Positions 18,592 through 26,488 are shown, counted from the first letter of the stretch. The stretch is DNA of 33,459 nt from Bradyrhizobium sp. JYMT SZCCT0428 (GCF_018131075.1 NZ_JAFCLS010000070.1:1-33459); one strand, 5' to 3'. Notes: generated by a model not told the origin, from the sequence alone. Program-made: numbers and translations.

Positions 18592-18716
18592 TACGCGGGC
18601 TTGACCCGCGTATCCATCGCTCTTCGCAAGAACGCTTTCTTCAGGGATGGATTGCCGGGAGCGCAGACAAGTTTACGCAGTCTGCGCCAGGCAGACTGCT
18701 TTGCCCGGCAATGACA
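18592..18716. repeat. Composite palindromic intergenic repeat
   Basis: The block holds GCGGGCTTGACCCGC (18596-18610), a GGATTGCCGGG arm (18648-18658) answered by CCCGGCAATGAC (18704-18715), and an inner GCAGTCTGC/GGCAGACTGC pair. This is the usual form of Bradyrhizobium dispersed repeats between genes. It lies between the convergent DUF815 and nlpD-like genes and may act as a terminator for both. Confidence 0.65.
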
Positions 18717-18717
18717 A

Positions 18718-20100
18718 TCAAGCCCCGTTCAGGAATTGAAGCGGGTCAACCGGTGAAGATCCTTTGCGGATCTCGAAGTGGAGTTGCGGCGACCCCACCT
18801 CACCCGATTGGCCCGACTTGGCAATAATCTGGCCGCGCTTGATCGTGTCGCCGCGCTTCACCATCAGCTCACTCGCATGGGCATATGCGGTGACGTAACC
18901 GTTGGAGTGCCGAACCAGAATGAGATTGCCGTAACCCTTCAATTCATTGCCCGAGTAAGCGACGACGCCGTCTTCGGCAGCCTTCACCGGGGTGCCTTCC
19001 GGCACCGCCAGATTGATGCCGTCATTGGCCTTGCCGTTGGTCTTGGCGCCGTAGGTCGTGATGACCTTGCCGCGTACCGGCCAGCGGAAGGTCGGCAGCG
19101 CGCCGGTGGCTTCGCTGGACTTGACCGCCGGCGCTTCGGCCGCCGGTTTTTCCTCGACATTGACGGTCGACTGCGCCAGGCGCGCACTTTGCGGCTGTGC
19201 AGCGGGTGTACCTGGCTTGGGGGCAGGCGCTGCGACTGCGGCGACCTGCTGCACCGGTGCAACAGGCTGCGCCGCTGGAGCGGCGGCGGTCTTGGCGCCG
19301 GGCACGTTCAGCTTCATGCCGAGGCTGAGTTTGGCCGATGTGTCGAGGTTGTTGGCCTTGGCGAGATCCGCCACCGGGAGGTTGTTGCGGCGCGCAATGC
19401 TCATCAACGTGTCGCCGCGATTGACGACGTGCACGCTCGACGGCCCTGCCACGGCTGCGACCGGCTTGCTGGCCGGCGGCGCTACTGCCGGCGCGGGCGC
19501 AGCGGCAACGGTCTGGCGCGGGATGATCAGTTGCTGGCCGGGCGACAGCGCGCGCGGTCCCTTGTAACCATTGGCCTGCAGGATCGCGGCTGGCGAAACG
19601 TTGTAGCGCTTGGCCAGGATATCGAGCGTGTCGCTGGTACCGACGATGATCGTGGTGCCGCCATGCGCGGGCGCAGCGGCAACCGAGCGCGGTGCAACGG
19701 TGGCGGTGGTCTCGAGCTTTGGTTGGCCCGGCGGGGTATAGGACGAAAGCCCGCGGCCTCCGCCCGACACACCGTTGCCTGCGGCCTGATACGATCGCGG
19801 CGCTGTCACCACCGGCGGCGGTGGCGGCAGGGCCGACGACTGATATTGCGACTGATACTGTGGAGCCTGGGCTTGCGGCCGCGCATATTGCGGCAGTTCG
19901 CGACGCTCGACCTCGGGCGCCGGCGCCTGCTGCACCGTACCGGTCGTGTCCGGCTGATAGTTGAAGGGGTTTGACAGAGTGTTTTGCGAGAAGCGCGTCG
20001 ACATATCGGCGCTGCAGCCGGCAAAGCCAAACGACATCAGCGTCAGCACCGCCACCTGCGGTACGCGACGCGAGCGAAGCAACTCGACGACACGGGACAT
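18718..20100 (-). CDS. NlpD-like LysM/LytM lipoprotein
   Basis: A 460-residue outer-membrane-type lipoprotein. The lipobox FAGC places the acylated Cys at residue 29. A Pro/Gln-rich linker follows, then two LysM peptidoglycan-binding domains (about residues 150-195 and 222-267, each ending in a PGQQL or GMKL pattern). A second Ala/Pro linker leads to a C-terminal LytM/M23 domain (about 335-457) with YAHAS and QLHFEIRKG. The first zinc ligands are lost: the usual HxGxD reads NDGIN (Asn359, Asn363). This fits NlpD/EnvC-type amidase activators rather than an active endopeptidase. The order surE-pcm-nlpD is conserved in many proteobacteria. Confidence 0.9.
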   Translation of the reverse strand: MSRVVELLRSRRVPQVAVLTLMSFGFAGCSADMSTRFSQNTLSNPFNYQPDTTGTVQQAPAPEVERRELPQYARPQAQAPQYQSQYQSSALPPPPPVVTAPRSYQAAGNGVSGGGRGLSSYTPPGQPKLETTATVAPRSVAAAPAHGGTTIIVGTSDTLDILAKRYNVSPAAILQANGYKGPRALSPGQQLIIPRQTVAAAPAPAVAPPASKPVAAVAGPSSVHVVNRGDTLMSIARRNNLPVADLAKANNLDTSAKLSLGMKLNVPGAKTAAAPAAQPVAPVQQVAAVAAPAPKPGTPAAQPQSARLAQSTVNVEEKPAAEAPAVKSSEATGALPTFRWPVRGKVITTYGAKTNGKANDGINLAVPEGTPVKAAEDGVVAYSGNELKGYGNLILVRHSNGYVTAYAHASELMVKRGDTIKRGQIIAKSGQSGEVGSPQLHFEIRKGSSPVDPLQFLNGA

Positions 20101-20125
20101 GGTTACTCACTCATACGCAACTAAA

Positions 20126-20157
20126 TACTCTTTTGAGTAAACACGTACCGAGTAAAT
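20126..20157. promoter_or_regulatory. GAGTAAA direct repeats and hairpin upstream of nlpD-like gene
   Basis: TACTCTTTTGAGTA (20126-20139) is a short palindrome. GAGTAAA occurs at 20135-20141 and again at 20150-20156, a 15-base period. It lies 25-57 bases before the nlpD-like start and may be an operator; no regulator is recognised. Confidence 0.25.
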
Positions 20158-20209
20158 AACCGCTTAACCCTTCAAATAAGATGTTGGCGGGAACCGCCAA
20201 TCCGTGATT

Positions 20210-20887
20210 TTACAGTTCGCGGGCAATCCCCGGCAGCGCCGGCACGAAGCGCACGTCGACCAGCGCCTTGCGGTCGAACCTTGCGTCAGTCCTCGTGACG
20301 CGCAGCAGAGTCTGAACACCCTGGTGGGGTCCGACCGGTGCGATCAGGATGCCGCCGGGCTCGAGCCGCGCCAGCAACTTCTCCGGGATTTGCTCCATCG
20401 CCGCGGTCACGATGATGCGGTCGAAATCCCCGGCACCTGGCGGGATATCGAAGCCGTCGCCAAGCAGGACCTCGATATTGTCGTAGCCCAGCTTTTCCAG
20501 CCGGGTGCGCGCGCTGTCGGCCAGCGTCCGGTACCGCTCCATGGTCAGGACGTGCTTGCAAAGCCGAGACAGGATCGCGGCCTGGTAACCGGAGCCGGTG
20601 CCGATCTCGAGCACCTTGTGTTGCTTTTGCAGCTGCAATTGCTCGGTCATGTAGGCGACCACGAAGGGCTGGCTGATGGTTTGCCCGCAGGCGATGCCGA
20701 GCGCGCTGTCGCGATAGGCATGGCCGCGATCGGCCGAGGTCACGAACATCTCGCGCGGCACCTCTTCCATGGTGCGCAGGATGGTCTGGTCGCTGATCCC
20801 GCGCCGCCGCAGGGTCAGCTGGAACATCATCTTTTCGGGCGGTTTTTGCGACATTAGCGACTCAAGGGTCACGGCTTGGCCATTCAT
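20210..20887 (-). CDS. pcm: Protein-L-isoaspartate O-methyltransferase
   Basis: A 225-residue SAM-dependent methyltransferase that repairs isoaspartyl damage in proteins. The substrate region has SQPFVVAYMTEQL, motif I is VLEIGTGSGYQAAIL (about residues 93-107), and the post-I Glu is in VLTMERY. DFDRIIVTAAMEQIPEKLLARLEPGGILIAPVG is the family motif II/III region. An alternative ATG at 20854 would shorten the protein by 11 residues. In related genomes pcm directly follows surE; here a response regulator on the other strand and a broken GIY-YIG gene lie between them. Confidence 0.94.
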   Translation of the reverse strand: MNGQAVTLESLMSQKPPEKMMFQLTLRRRGISDQTILRTMEEVPREMFVTSADRGHAYRDSALGIACGQTISQPFVVAYMTEQLQLQKQHKVLEIGTGSGYQAAILSRLCKHVLTMERYRTLADSARTRLEKLGYDNIEVLLGDGFDIPPGAGDFDRIIVTAAMEQIPEKLLARLEPGGILIAPVGPHQGVQTLLRVTRTDARFDRKALVDVRFVPALPGIAREL

Positions 20888-21111
20888 CTAGTGCTTCGGC
20901 AGGGATTGGATGCAATAGCCACCAGAGCTTTAAGGAAGAATTTCCTCAAAATTGGGTTCCGATCGCGGAACCACGGTCCGGAAGCAGCGTTAAAGGCCGG
21001 AAAATCGGGCTCTTGAAGGGTGGGCCACAGGCCTTGGCCTATCCCATCTTGTCGTTGCGCCGATTGGTGTTATTTGCGAACCTTGAGCTCGGGAAGGGCA
21101 AGGATTCCATC

Positions 21112-21489
21112 ATGATGGCGACGCGGCCGCAGGGCTGTTCAGTGTTTCTCGTCGAAGACGAGGTCATGATCCGGATGATGGTTGCCGACATGCTCGAAGA
21201 GCTCGGCTACAGCGTCGCCGCCGAGGCCGGCGAAATCGGCGAAGCCGTCAAGCTCGCCCAATCCACCGAGTTCGATCTCGCCATCCTCGACGTCAACGTC
21301 AACGGCAAGGTGATCACGCCGGTGGCCGAACTGATCAAGGCGCGCAACCGGCCCTTCATTTTCGCGACCGGCTACGGCTCCTCGGGCCTGCCCGAGGAAT
21401 ATCGCGATCGCCCGGCCCTGCAAAAACCGTTTCAGCTGGAAACGCTGGCGCAGATGATCAACAGCGCGCTGAAGAGCGCTGCGGCTTAG
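21112..21489 (+). CDS. Single-domain response regulator
   Basis: A 125-residue CheY-like receiver with nothing attached. The acidic pair E15/D16 is in FLVEDEVMI, the phospho-acceptor Asp60 is in FDLAILDVNV, the switch Thr is in FIFATGYG, and the conserved Lys105 is in LQKPF. The start is taken at ATG 21112 after AAGGA; a longer frame to 21013 has no ribosome site. No kinase is nearby, so the partner is unknown. It points against its neighbours pcm and surE and ends 35 bases before a palindromic repeat. Confidence 0.88.
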   Translation: MMATRPQGCSVFLVEDEVMIRMMVADMLEELGYSVAAEAGEIGEAVKLAQSTEFDLAILDVNVNGKVITPVAELIKARNRPFIFATGYGSSGLPEEYRDRPALQKPFQLETLAQMINSALKSAAA

Positions 21490-21525
21490 CTTCTTCGAAG
21501 CCGAGTTGACAGCTGATCAATCGAC

Positions 21526-21569
21526 GTCATCCTGAGGTGCGAGCACTTGCGAGCCTCGAAGGACGACGG
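21526..21569. repeat. Palindromic repeat, left of the GIY-YIG gene
   Basis: The unit reads CATCCTGAGGTGCGAGC, a short centre, then GCGAGCCTCGAAGGACG. An inverted copy lies at 21868-21907, and a diverged doublet at 1-100. It ends three bases before the GIY-YIG start codon. Confidence 0.8.
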
Positions 21570-21571
21570 CG

Positions 21572-21862
21572 ATGGGTGTGTACGTCTATATGCTTCGTTG
21601 CGCCGACGGATCTTATTATGTGGGGAGCGCAACCGGAGACGATCTCGGCCCTCGTGTCGATCAGCACAACGCAGGGGCATAGACGAGGCGGCCGGTCGTT
21701 CTTGTCTGGTCCGAGTATTTCGACCGGATAACTGATGGGATTGCGGCAGAGCGCCAGATCAAGGGCGGGAGTCGTGCTAAGAAAGAGGCGTTGCTGAGTT
21801 CTGATTGGACGAAGCTCGGCGAGTTGTCTCGCCGGCGCGGTGGACAGCCGAGACCGAGCTAA
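21572..21862 (+). pseudogene. GIY-YIG nuclease, interrupted by a stop codon
   Basis: Read through one TAG (21680-21682), this frame encodes a stand-alone GIY-YIG domain of about 96 residues, close to the YhbQ/UPF0213 type. The first half has VYVYMLRCADGSYYVGSATG, matching the GIY and YIG strands and the following Arg region. After the stop the frame continues as TRRPVVLVWSEYFDRITDG, then AAERQIKGGSRAKKEALL, which contains the catalytic Glu and the conserved KxW-side segment. The stop falls where relatives usually have a Tyr-Thr before RRPV. The gene is bracketed by inverted copies of one palindromic repeat, so it may be part of a small mobile module. Confidence 0.8.
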
Positions 21863-21867
21863 CCAAT

Positions 21868-21907
21868 CATCCTTCGAGGCTCGCTGCGCTCGCACCTCAG
21901 GATGACG
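21868..21907. repeat. Palindromic repeat, right of the GIY-YIG gene (inverted copy)
   Basis: CATCCTTCGAGGCTCGC followed by a short centre and GCTCGCACCTCAGGATGACG is the reverse complement of the 21526-21569 unit with few changes. It starts six bases after the GIY-YIG frame ends. Confidence 0.8.
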
Positions 21908-21925
21908 CCGGTGTGTATAGCTCGA

Positions 21926-22693
21926 TCACTTCAACGTCGTCGTCAGCGCTTCCGAAAACGCTTCGTCGGTGCGGTCGAGCCGCAGCGGCGTCACCGAGAC
22001 GTAGCGCGCGGCCAACGCAGCGAGATCGGTGCCTTCGGCCGGCGTGTCCAGCACCGCGGCGCGTTCGAAGCCAATCCAGAAATAGGGATTGCCGCGGCCG
22101 TCATGGCGCTCATCGACTTTCAGGAAGCCGAGGTTGCGCTTGCCCTGCCGCGTGACGCGGATGCCCTTGACCTCATCAGGCATGCAAGCCGGAAAATTGA
22201 CGTTGATCACGGTGTTCTTGGGCACGCCGGCGTCGATCACCTTGCGCACGATATCCGGCCCGAATTTCACCGCCGTGTCCCACAGCGGCGCGTGGCGCGT
22301 GTCGATGGAAAATTCCTGGCTCAACGCGAATGACGGGATGCCGAGGATAGTTCCTTCCAGCGCGCCGGCGATGGTGCCGGAATAGACCACGTCCTCGGCG
22401 ACGTTACGGCCCTTGTTGACGCCCGACAGCACGAGGTCCGGCAGCTTCTTACCAAGAATGTGGCGCGCGCCCATGATCACGCAATCGGTCGGCGTGCCGC
22501 GCACTGCAAAGTGTCGGGGGCCGACTTCGCGCAGCCGCAGCGGATCGTTCAGCGACAGCGAATGCGAGACGCCGGATTGATCGAGTTCGGGCGCAACGAT
22601 CCAGACGTCGTCCGACAACGCGCGGGCGATCTCCTCGACGACCTTCAGACCGGGAGCGTGAATGCCGTCGTCATTGGTGCAGAGAATGCGCAT
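21926..22693 (-). CDS. surE: 5'/3'-nucleotidase SurE
   Basis: A 255-residue metal-dependent phosphatase acting on nucleoside monophosphates. The metal site is clear: ILCTNDDGIHAPGL (Asp8, Asp9), the Ser in DQSGVSHSLS (about residue 40), and the Asn in LVLSGVNKGRN. VYSGTIAGALEG and VINVNFP are also family signatures. It belongs with pcm and nlpD as a stationary-phase/repair cluster. The gene usually upstream of surE in related genomes, serS, is not in this window; a conserved hypothetical and then the integrase follow instead. Confidence 0.96.
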   Translation of the reverse strand: MRILCTNDDGIHAPGLKVVEEIARALSDDVWIVAPELDQSGVSHSLSLNDPLRLREVGPRHFAVRGTPTDCVIMGARHILGKKLPDLVLSGVNKGRNVAEDVVYSGTIAGALEGTILGIPSFALSQEFSIDTRHAPLWDTAVKFGPDIVRKVIDAGVPKNTVINVNFPACMPDEVKGIRVTRQGKRNLGFLKVDERHDGRGNPYFWIGFERAAVLDTPAEGTDLAALAARYVSVTPLRLDRTDEAFSEALTTTLK

Positions 22694-22787
22694 CCGTCAA
22701 AATGCCATCTGGTTCGATCTCAGTGTGATCTCATTACCGGGTCGTATTATCTGGCTAGCCCCGCCGAGGCAAACCGGCAAAATGCCC

Positions 22788-23309
22788 TCACTCTTTCATT
22801 CGGACCCGCCAGGGGCGAATGAACTTGCCATGCCCCAGAAACCGCATCTGAAATTCTGCCCGCGCCGATTTTGCCGGCTCGATCATTTCAGGCGCTTGCG
22901 GGTGTAGTTCTGCAGGCGTCGTGATTTGCACGGGCGCCGGCGTTTTTCTAATCGGCTTGATCGATGTGATGACCGGAGCCGATACGATGGGCGGAGCCGA
23001 AGCAACGGGCGGCACCGGTTGAGCCTCCGGAACTGCCGCCAACGCAACCGGCTGCCCTGGGGTGGCCGCCGTCGGCGGCTGCGTCACGCCGCCCGGAGGA
23101 AACCGCTTGCGCGCCACCTCGAGGCCCTTGTCGAAATCCGCGACATTGAGCCATTCCTTGGCCCGCATGGTTTCGATCAGCGCCTCGTCCCACAACTGCG
23201 GTATCTCGATATCGAAGAAGCCCTTCAGCTTCTGGTCGATCAGCTGCATCCCGAGGCCGGTGACAGCCCATTGCCGGCCGATCCAATGGATGTCGCGATG
23301 CAGGGGCAT
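22788..23309 (-). CDS. Conserved hypothetical protein with Pro-rich tail
   Basis: A 173-residue protein. The N-terminal ~75 residues are globular (DIHWIGRQWAVTGLGMQLID, then IPQLWDEALIETMRAKEWLN), with the look of a conserved Bradyrhizobium family I cannot name. Residues about 80-140 are a Pro/Ala/Val-rich linker, and the end is basic. No signal peptide or membrane helix is seen. No ribosome site is obvious before the ATG at 23309, but the downstream Met21 is no better. I take it as the last chromosomal gene before the integrated element. Confidence 0.6.
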   Translation of the reverse strand: MPLHRDIHWIGRQWAVTGLGMQLIDQKLKGFFDIEIPQLWDEALIETMRAKEWLNVADFDKGLEVARKRFPPGGVTQPPTAATPGQPVALAAVPEAQPVPPVASAPPIVSAPVITSIKPIRKTPAPVQITTPAELHPQAPEMIEPAKSARAEFQMRFLGHGKFIRPWRVRMKE

Positions 23310-23344
23310 TTTCGGCTTTGCTATTTGTCGTGCTCGATGACTTT

Positions 23345-23366
23345 GAGGCCGCCCATATAGGGCCTC
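23345..23366. promoter_or_regulatory. Hairpin between chromosomal gene and integrase
   Basis: GAGGCC (23345-23350) pairs with GGCCTC (23361-23366), with an inner GCCC/GGGC alternative around ATATA. It sits 36 bases upstream of the hypothetical gene start and about 150 before the integrase, at or near the left junction of the element. Its role is unknown. Confidence 0.3.
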
Positions 23367-23518
23367 TAGTTCGTCTCTGCGCGTCTACACACGTTCACAG
23401 AAACCCAATAACAGCAGGCATAACATCCATTCTTGATTTTATGCATCCATTGACGTTCACGTGCGCATATTGGACATTTGTTGGACTTTTTCAACTTGCC
23501 GCTCGGTGAGGATTGCTT

Positions 23519-24787
23519 ATGGCACGAACAATTCGCGACGCGTCATTGGACACGAGAACCGCCCGCAGCCGTTTACAGCCGTCGGGGAAGCCATACTACC
23601 GATCGCTCGAACACGGTCTACACCTAGGTTACCGGAAACCTCGTAGCGGCCCCGGCAAGTGGGTCGCGCGTCATTACATCGGCAAGCAGAGCTACGAGGT
23701 CGAGGTGATCGCCGCGGCTGATGATTTTTCGGACGCCGACGGTATTGAGATTCTGGACTACCGGCAGGCCCAGCAGAAGGCACGTGAACGCCGGGAAGCG
23801 CGGGCACGTGCTAACAAGGGGAACAGCGGACGTCCCCTCACCGTCCGTGTCGCGATGCAAGAATACTCCGACTTCTTAGAGAGCAACCGCAAGTCGGCTG
23901 GCACGGCCCGCTATAGTCTTAACGCGTTCATTATACCGCTTCTCGGGGATTTCGAGGTCGAAGCCCTGACCACAGCCCAACTGCGAAGTTGGCATGGCGA
24001 CCTTGCAAAGACACCTGCACGCCAGCGCACGAAGCAGGGAGCCCAACAAAATTACCGGAAAATGGACGAGGACTGGCAGCGCCGTCGGCGATCCACGGCT
24101 AACCGAATTTTGAGAATCCTAAAAGGAGGCCTTAATCGAGCGTGGCGCGACGGCAAAATCTCATCCGACGCCGCATGGCGGCGGGTAGAGCCATTTGAAG
24201 GGGTTGAGTCCGCCCGCGTGCGTTATCTCAGTATCTCCGAAGCGCAGCGATTGATTAACGCTGCAGATCACGATTTTCGCTCCCTCGTCGAAGGAGCCCT
24301 TCAAACCGGCGCGAGATACGGTGAACTCATTCGTTTCACCGTGAGCGACTTCAACAGGGATGCTGGCACGGTGGCCGTGCACGTGTCCAAGAGTGGCAAG
24401 CCGCGCCATATCATCCTTACCGAGGAAGGGATTGAGCTATTCCGCTCCCTCTGCGTTGGCCGAGCCGGCAATGATCCTATCTTCACGCGAGCAAACGGCA
24501 CGGCTTGGATACGTTCAGCCCAAACAATTCCCATGAAAGAGGCCAGCGAGCACGCGAAGATTTCGCCCGCCATCAATTTTCACTGTCTGAGACATACGTG
24601 GGCCAGTCATGCCGTGATGAACGCCGTGCCGTTGATGGTCGTCGCCAAGAACCTTGGTCACGCCGACACGAAAATGGTCGAGCAGCACTACGGCCATCTA
24701 GCCCCGAGCTACGTCGCCGACGCGATTCGTGCCGGGGCTCCGAGATTCGGAGCGCCAAAACGACAGTCCTTCGTCGGCATAAAGTGA
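23519..24787 (+). CDS. Tyrosine recombinase/phage integrase
   Basis: A 422-residue site-specific recombinase. The first ~75 residues form an arm-type DNA-binding region (PSGKPYYRSL, GKWVARHYIG), residues about 105-200 the SAM-like core-binding domain, and about 235-410 the catalytic domain. The active site is complete: Arg266 (QTGARYGEL), Lys291 (VSKSGKPRH), His355 and Arg358 (HCLRHTWASH), His381 (LGHADTKM) and Tyr391 (EQHYGHL). The start is ATG 23519 after GGTGAGG. It is the leftmost gene of the element and points inward, so the attachment site should lie just upstream, within 23310-23518. Confidence 0.95.
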   Translation: MARTIRDASLDTRTARSRLQPSGKPYYRSLEHGLHLGYRKPRSGPGKWVARHYIGKQSYEVEVIAAADDFSDADGIEILDYRQAQQKARERREARARANKGNSGRPLTVRVAMQEYSDFLESNRKSAGTARYSLNAFIIPLLGDFEVEALTTAQLRSWHGDLAKTPARQRTKQGAQQNYRKMDEDWQRRRRSTANRILRILKGGLNRAWRDGKISSDAAWRRVEPFEGVESARVRYLSISEAQRLINAADHDFRSLVEGALQTGARYGELIRFTVSDFNRDAGTVAVHVSKSGKPRHIILTEEGIELFRSLCVGRAGNDPIFTRANGTAWIRSAQTIPMKEASEHAKISPAINFHCLRHTWASHAVMNAVPLMVVAKNLGHADTKMVEQHYGHLAPSYVADAIRAGAPRFGAPKRQSFVGIK

Positions 24788-24789
24788 AT

Positions 24790-24813
24790 TTATTCAATAT
24801 CTTATATGAATAA
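24790..24813. promoter_or_regulatory. AT-rich inverted repeat after integrase
   Basis: TTATTCA (24790-24796) is inverted as TGAATAA (24807-24813) across ten A/T-rich bases, right after the integrase stop. It could be a weak terminator or a binding site for the AlpA protein encoded next. The following bases up to 24950 form an unusually AT-rich leader. Confidence 0.35.
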
Positions 24814-24915
24814 TATCAACAGACACTTGAACAGAATGGACTAACATCATCCATACGTATACATATGCGTCAGTTATCTCTTAGGGCCAACGGCCCGCCT
24901 TAGCGGAGAAAGGAG

Positions 24916-24939
24916 ATGGAACGAGCTAGGGAGGGCTAA
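24916..24939 (+). other. Possible seven-codon leader ORF before alpA
   Basis: AAAGGAG (24909-24915) runs directly into ATG, followed by GAACGAGCTAGGGAGGGC and TAA: peptide MERAREG. The ribosome site abuts the ATG, so translation is doubtful. It ends eleven bases before the alpA-like start. Confidence 0.2.
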
Positions 24940-24950
24940 GGGAGGTGACG

Positions 24951-25172
24951 ATGACTATTAAGATGAGGACTGACGTACATGCCAACGGAAAAAAGGCGTA
25001 TGGCGTGGATGAATTCTGCAAGGTGCACGGAATTTCCCGTGCCTTTTTCTATAAGATTTTAAAAGCCGGACAGGGTCCTCGTCTTATGCACGTTGGCTCG
25101 CGTAGGCTCGTCAGCGACGAAGCCGCAGCGGAGTGGCGTCGTGCGATGGAAACTGAAGTTCCGACGTTGTAA
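24951..25172 (+). CDS. AlpA-family DNA-binding protein (excisionase/regulator)
   Basis: A 73-residue winged-helix protein of the AlpA/MerR-like excisionase group. The helix-turn-helix reads YGVDEFCKVHGISRAFFYKIL (about residues 17-37), and the wing GPRLMHVGSRRLVSDEAAAEW (about 42-63), including the typical GxRR(L/I)xS turn. AlpA proteins in P4-like satellites and integrative elements switch on the integrase or act as recombination directionality factors. GGGAGG lies five bases before the ATG, a strong site, while an in-frame GTG at 24945 is too close to it. The helicase gene follows after five bases. Confidence 0.8.
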   Translation: MTIKMRTDVHANGKKAYGVDEFCKVHGISRAFFYKILKAGQGPRLMHVGSRRLVSDEAAAEWRRAMETEVPTL

Positions 25173-25177
25173 TTGAC

Positions 25178-26488
25178 TTGCCTGAAAAGCAAAAACCAGC
25201 CGCTTTGGCGCAGCGGCTGGCTTCAAAATCTAGCGATCGTCACGGTTCGATAGATAGCGAAGGGCTCAGCCCGCGTAAACCCCATCCGAAAAATTATTCG
25301 ACGGCCGCCAATGTGCGGCCTTCCGGTGTCGTTCTTCGTCCCTATCAGGCACTGGACATTGTCCGCATGCGCAAGTCCTACGGCGCTGGTGCCAGTCGCA
25401 TCTGCTACCAGCTTCCGACCGGCGGCGGGAAAACGGTCGCCTTCGCCTTCGTGGTCGCGTCGGCCGTGAAGCGCGGCAAGCGGGTCCTCATCCTCGGTCA
25501 CCGGCAGGAGATCGTCGACCAAATATCGGCGACGCTGACCGGGATGGGTGTGATTCATGGGATCATTTCACCCGACTATCCGCCAACAAAATTGCCGGTT
25601 CAAGTGGCGTCCGTGTTGACCATGGCACGACGGCTCGATCGGACAGCGCAGCCATTTGATTTATTGGTCATCGATGAGTGCCACCATGCGACCGCGGAAA
25701 GCTGGCGCACCATCTTGGCAGCATATCCCCAAGCAAAGGTGCTCGGCGTCACCGCCACGCCTATCCGGCTCGACGGTAAAGGTCTCGATGAAATCTTCGA
25801 GACCATGGTCGCCGGTCCCGACGTTGCAACGCTCACGCGCGGTAAATTCCTTGTTCCAGTAACGGTCTTCACGCCGCTGCACTTGCCCAACCTCTCGCAG
25901 TTGCGCACGCGCGCAGGCGACTTTGCTCTCGAACAACTATCCGCAAAAATGTCCGACCACGCGGTGATCGCCTCCGCCGTCGCAGACTACAAAGAGCGGT
26001 GCCCAGGCGTGCCAGCGGTCGTGTTCGGTGTCGATTGCGCGCATTCGGAGCTGATTGCACAAGCCTTTCGCGAGGCGGGTTTCAGAGCCGCTCACGTCGA
26101 TGGTGAAACGAGCAAAGACAACCGCAAAAAGCTGATCGCGTCGCTCGGCACTGGTGAACTCGACGTCTTATCGAATTGCGGCTTGATCAGCGAAGGCGTT
26201 GACGTGCCCGCGATCGGCGCGGCAATCCTTTTGAGACCGACCCAGAGCCTCGCACTCTATCTGCAACAGGTTGGCCGCACGCTTCGGCCGGCTCCCGGGA
26301 AAGAGCGAGCTGTCATTCTGGACCACGCTGGCAACGTCCTGCGACACGGGTTGCCCGACGCGCCGCGGCGATGGACGTTGCGCCGCGCATCAAAATCGAA
26401 GAACAAGGCGCCCCACGATCTGAAACGGTGCAAGGCGTGCGGCGCGGTCAGCGCGCCCAGCCTGTTCTGCTCGGCGTGCGGCGCGTGA
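25178..26488 (+). CDS. SF2 DEAD/DEAH-box helicase
   Basis: A 436-residue superfamily 2 helicase of the type found in phage replication modules. RPYQALDIVRM is the Q-like start, Walker A is LPTGGGKT (residues 79-86), the DECH box is VIDECHHAT (164-172), motif III is VTATP (191-195), and motif VI is QQVGRTLRPAPGK. The C-terminus carries a four-Cys zinc ribbon (Cys418, 421, 431, 434). The first 50 residues are basic and probably flexible. The start is a TTG five bases after alpA with no clear ribosome site; translational coupling is likely. Its GTGA overlap with the next gene points to a joint replication role. Confidence 0.9.
   Translation: MPEKQKPAALAQRLASKSSDRHGSIDSEGLSPRKPHPKNYSTAANVRPSGVVLRPYQALDIVRMRKSYGAGASRICYQLPTGGGKTVAFAFVVASAVKRGKRVLILGHRQEIVDQISATLTGMGVIHGIISPDYPPTKLPVQVASVLTMARRLDRTAQPFDLLVIDECHHATAESWRTILAAYPQAKVLGVTATPIRLDGKGLDEIFETMVAGPDVATLTRGKFLVPVTVFTPLHLPNLSQLRTRAGDFALEQLSAKMSDHAVIASAVADYKERCPGVPAVVFGVDCAHSELIAQAFREAGFRAAHVDGETSKDNRKKLIASLGTGELDVLSNCGLISEGVDVPAIGAAILLRPTQSLALYLQQVGRTLRPAPGKERAVILDHAGNVLRHGLPDAPRRWTLRRASKSKNKAPHDLKRCKACGAVSAPSLFCSACGA

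Noticed and set aside
18778..19974. Plus-strand frame opposite the nlpD-like gene
   Set aside because: It is an antisense shadow of a lipoprotein with LysM and LytM motifs; its own translation is Arg/Gly rich and unrecognisable.
22710..22730. GGTTCGATCTC as a tRNA T-arm remnant near surE
   Set aside because: No acceptor stem, anticodon arm or CCA-side pairing could be found around it.
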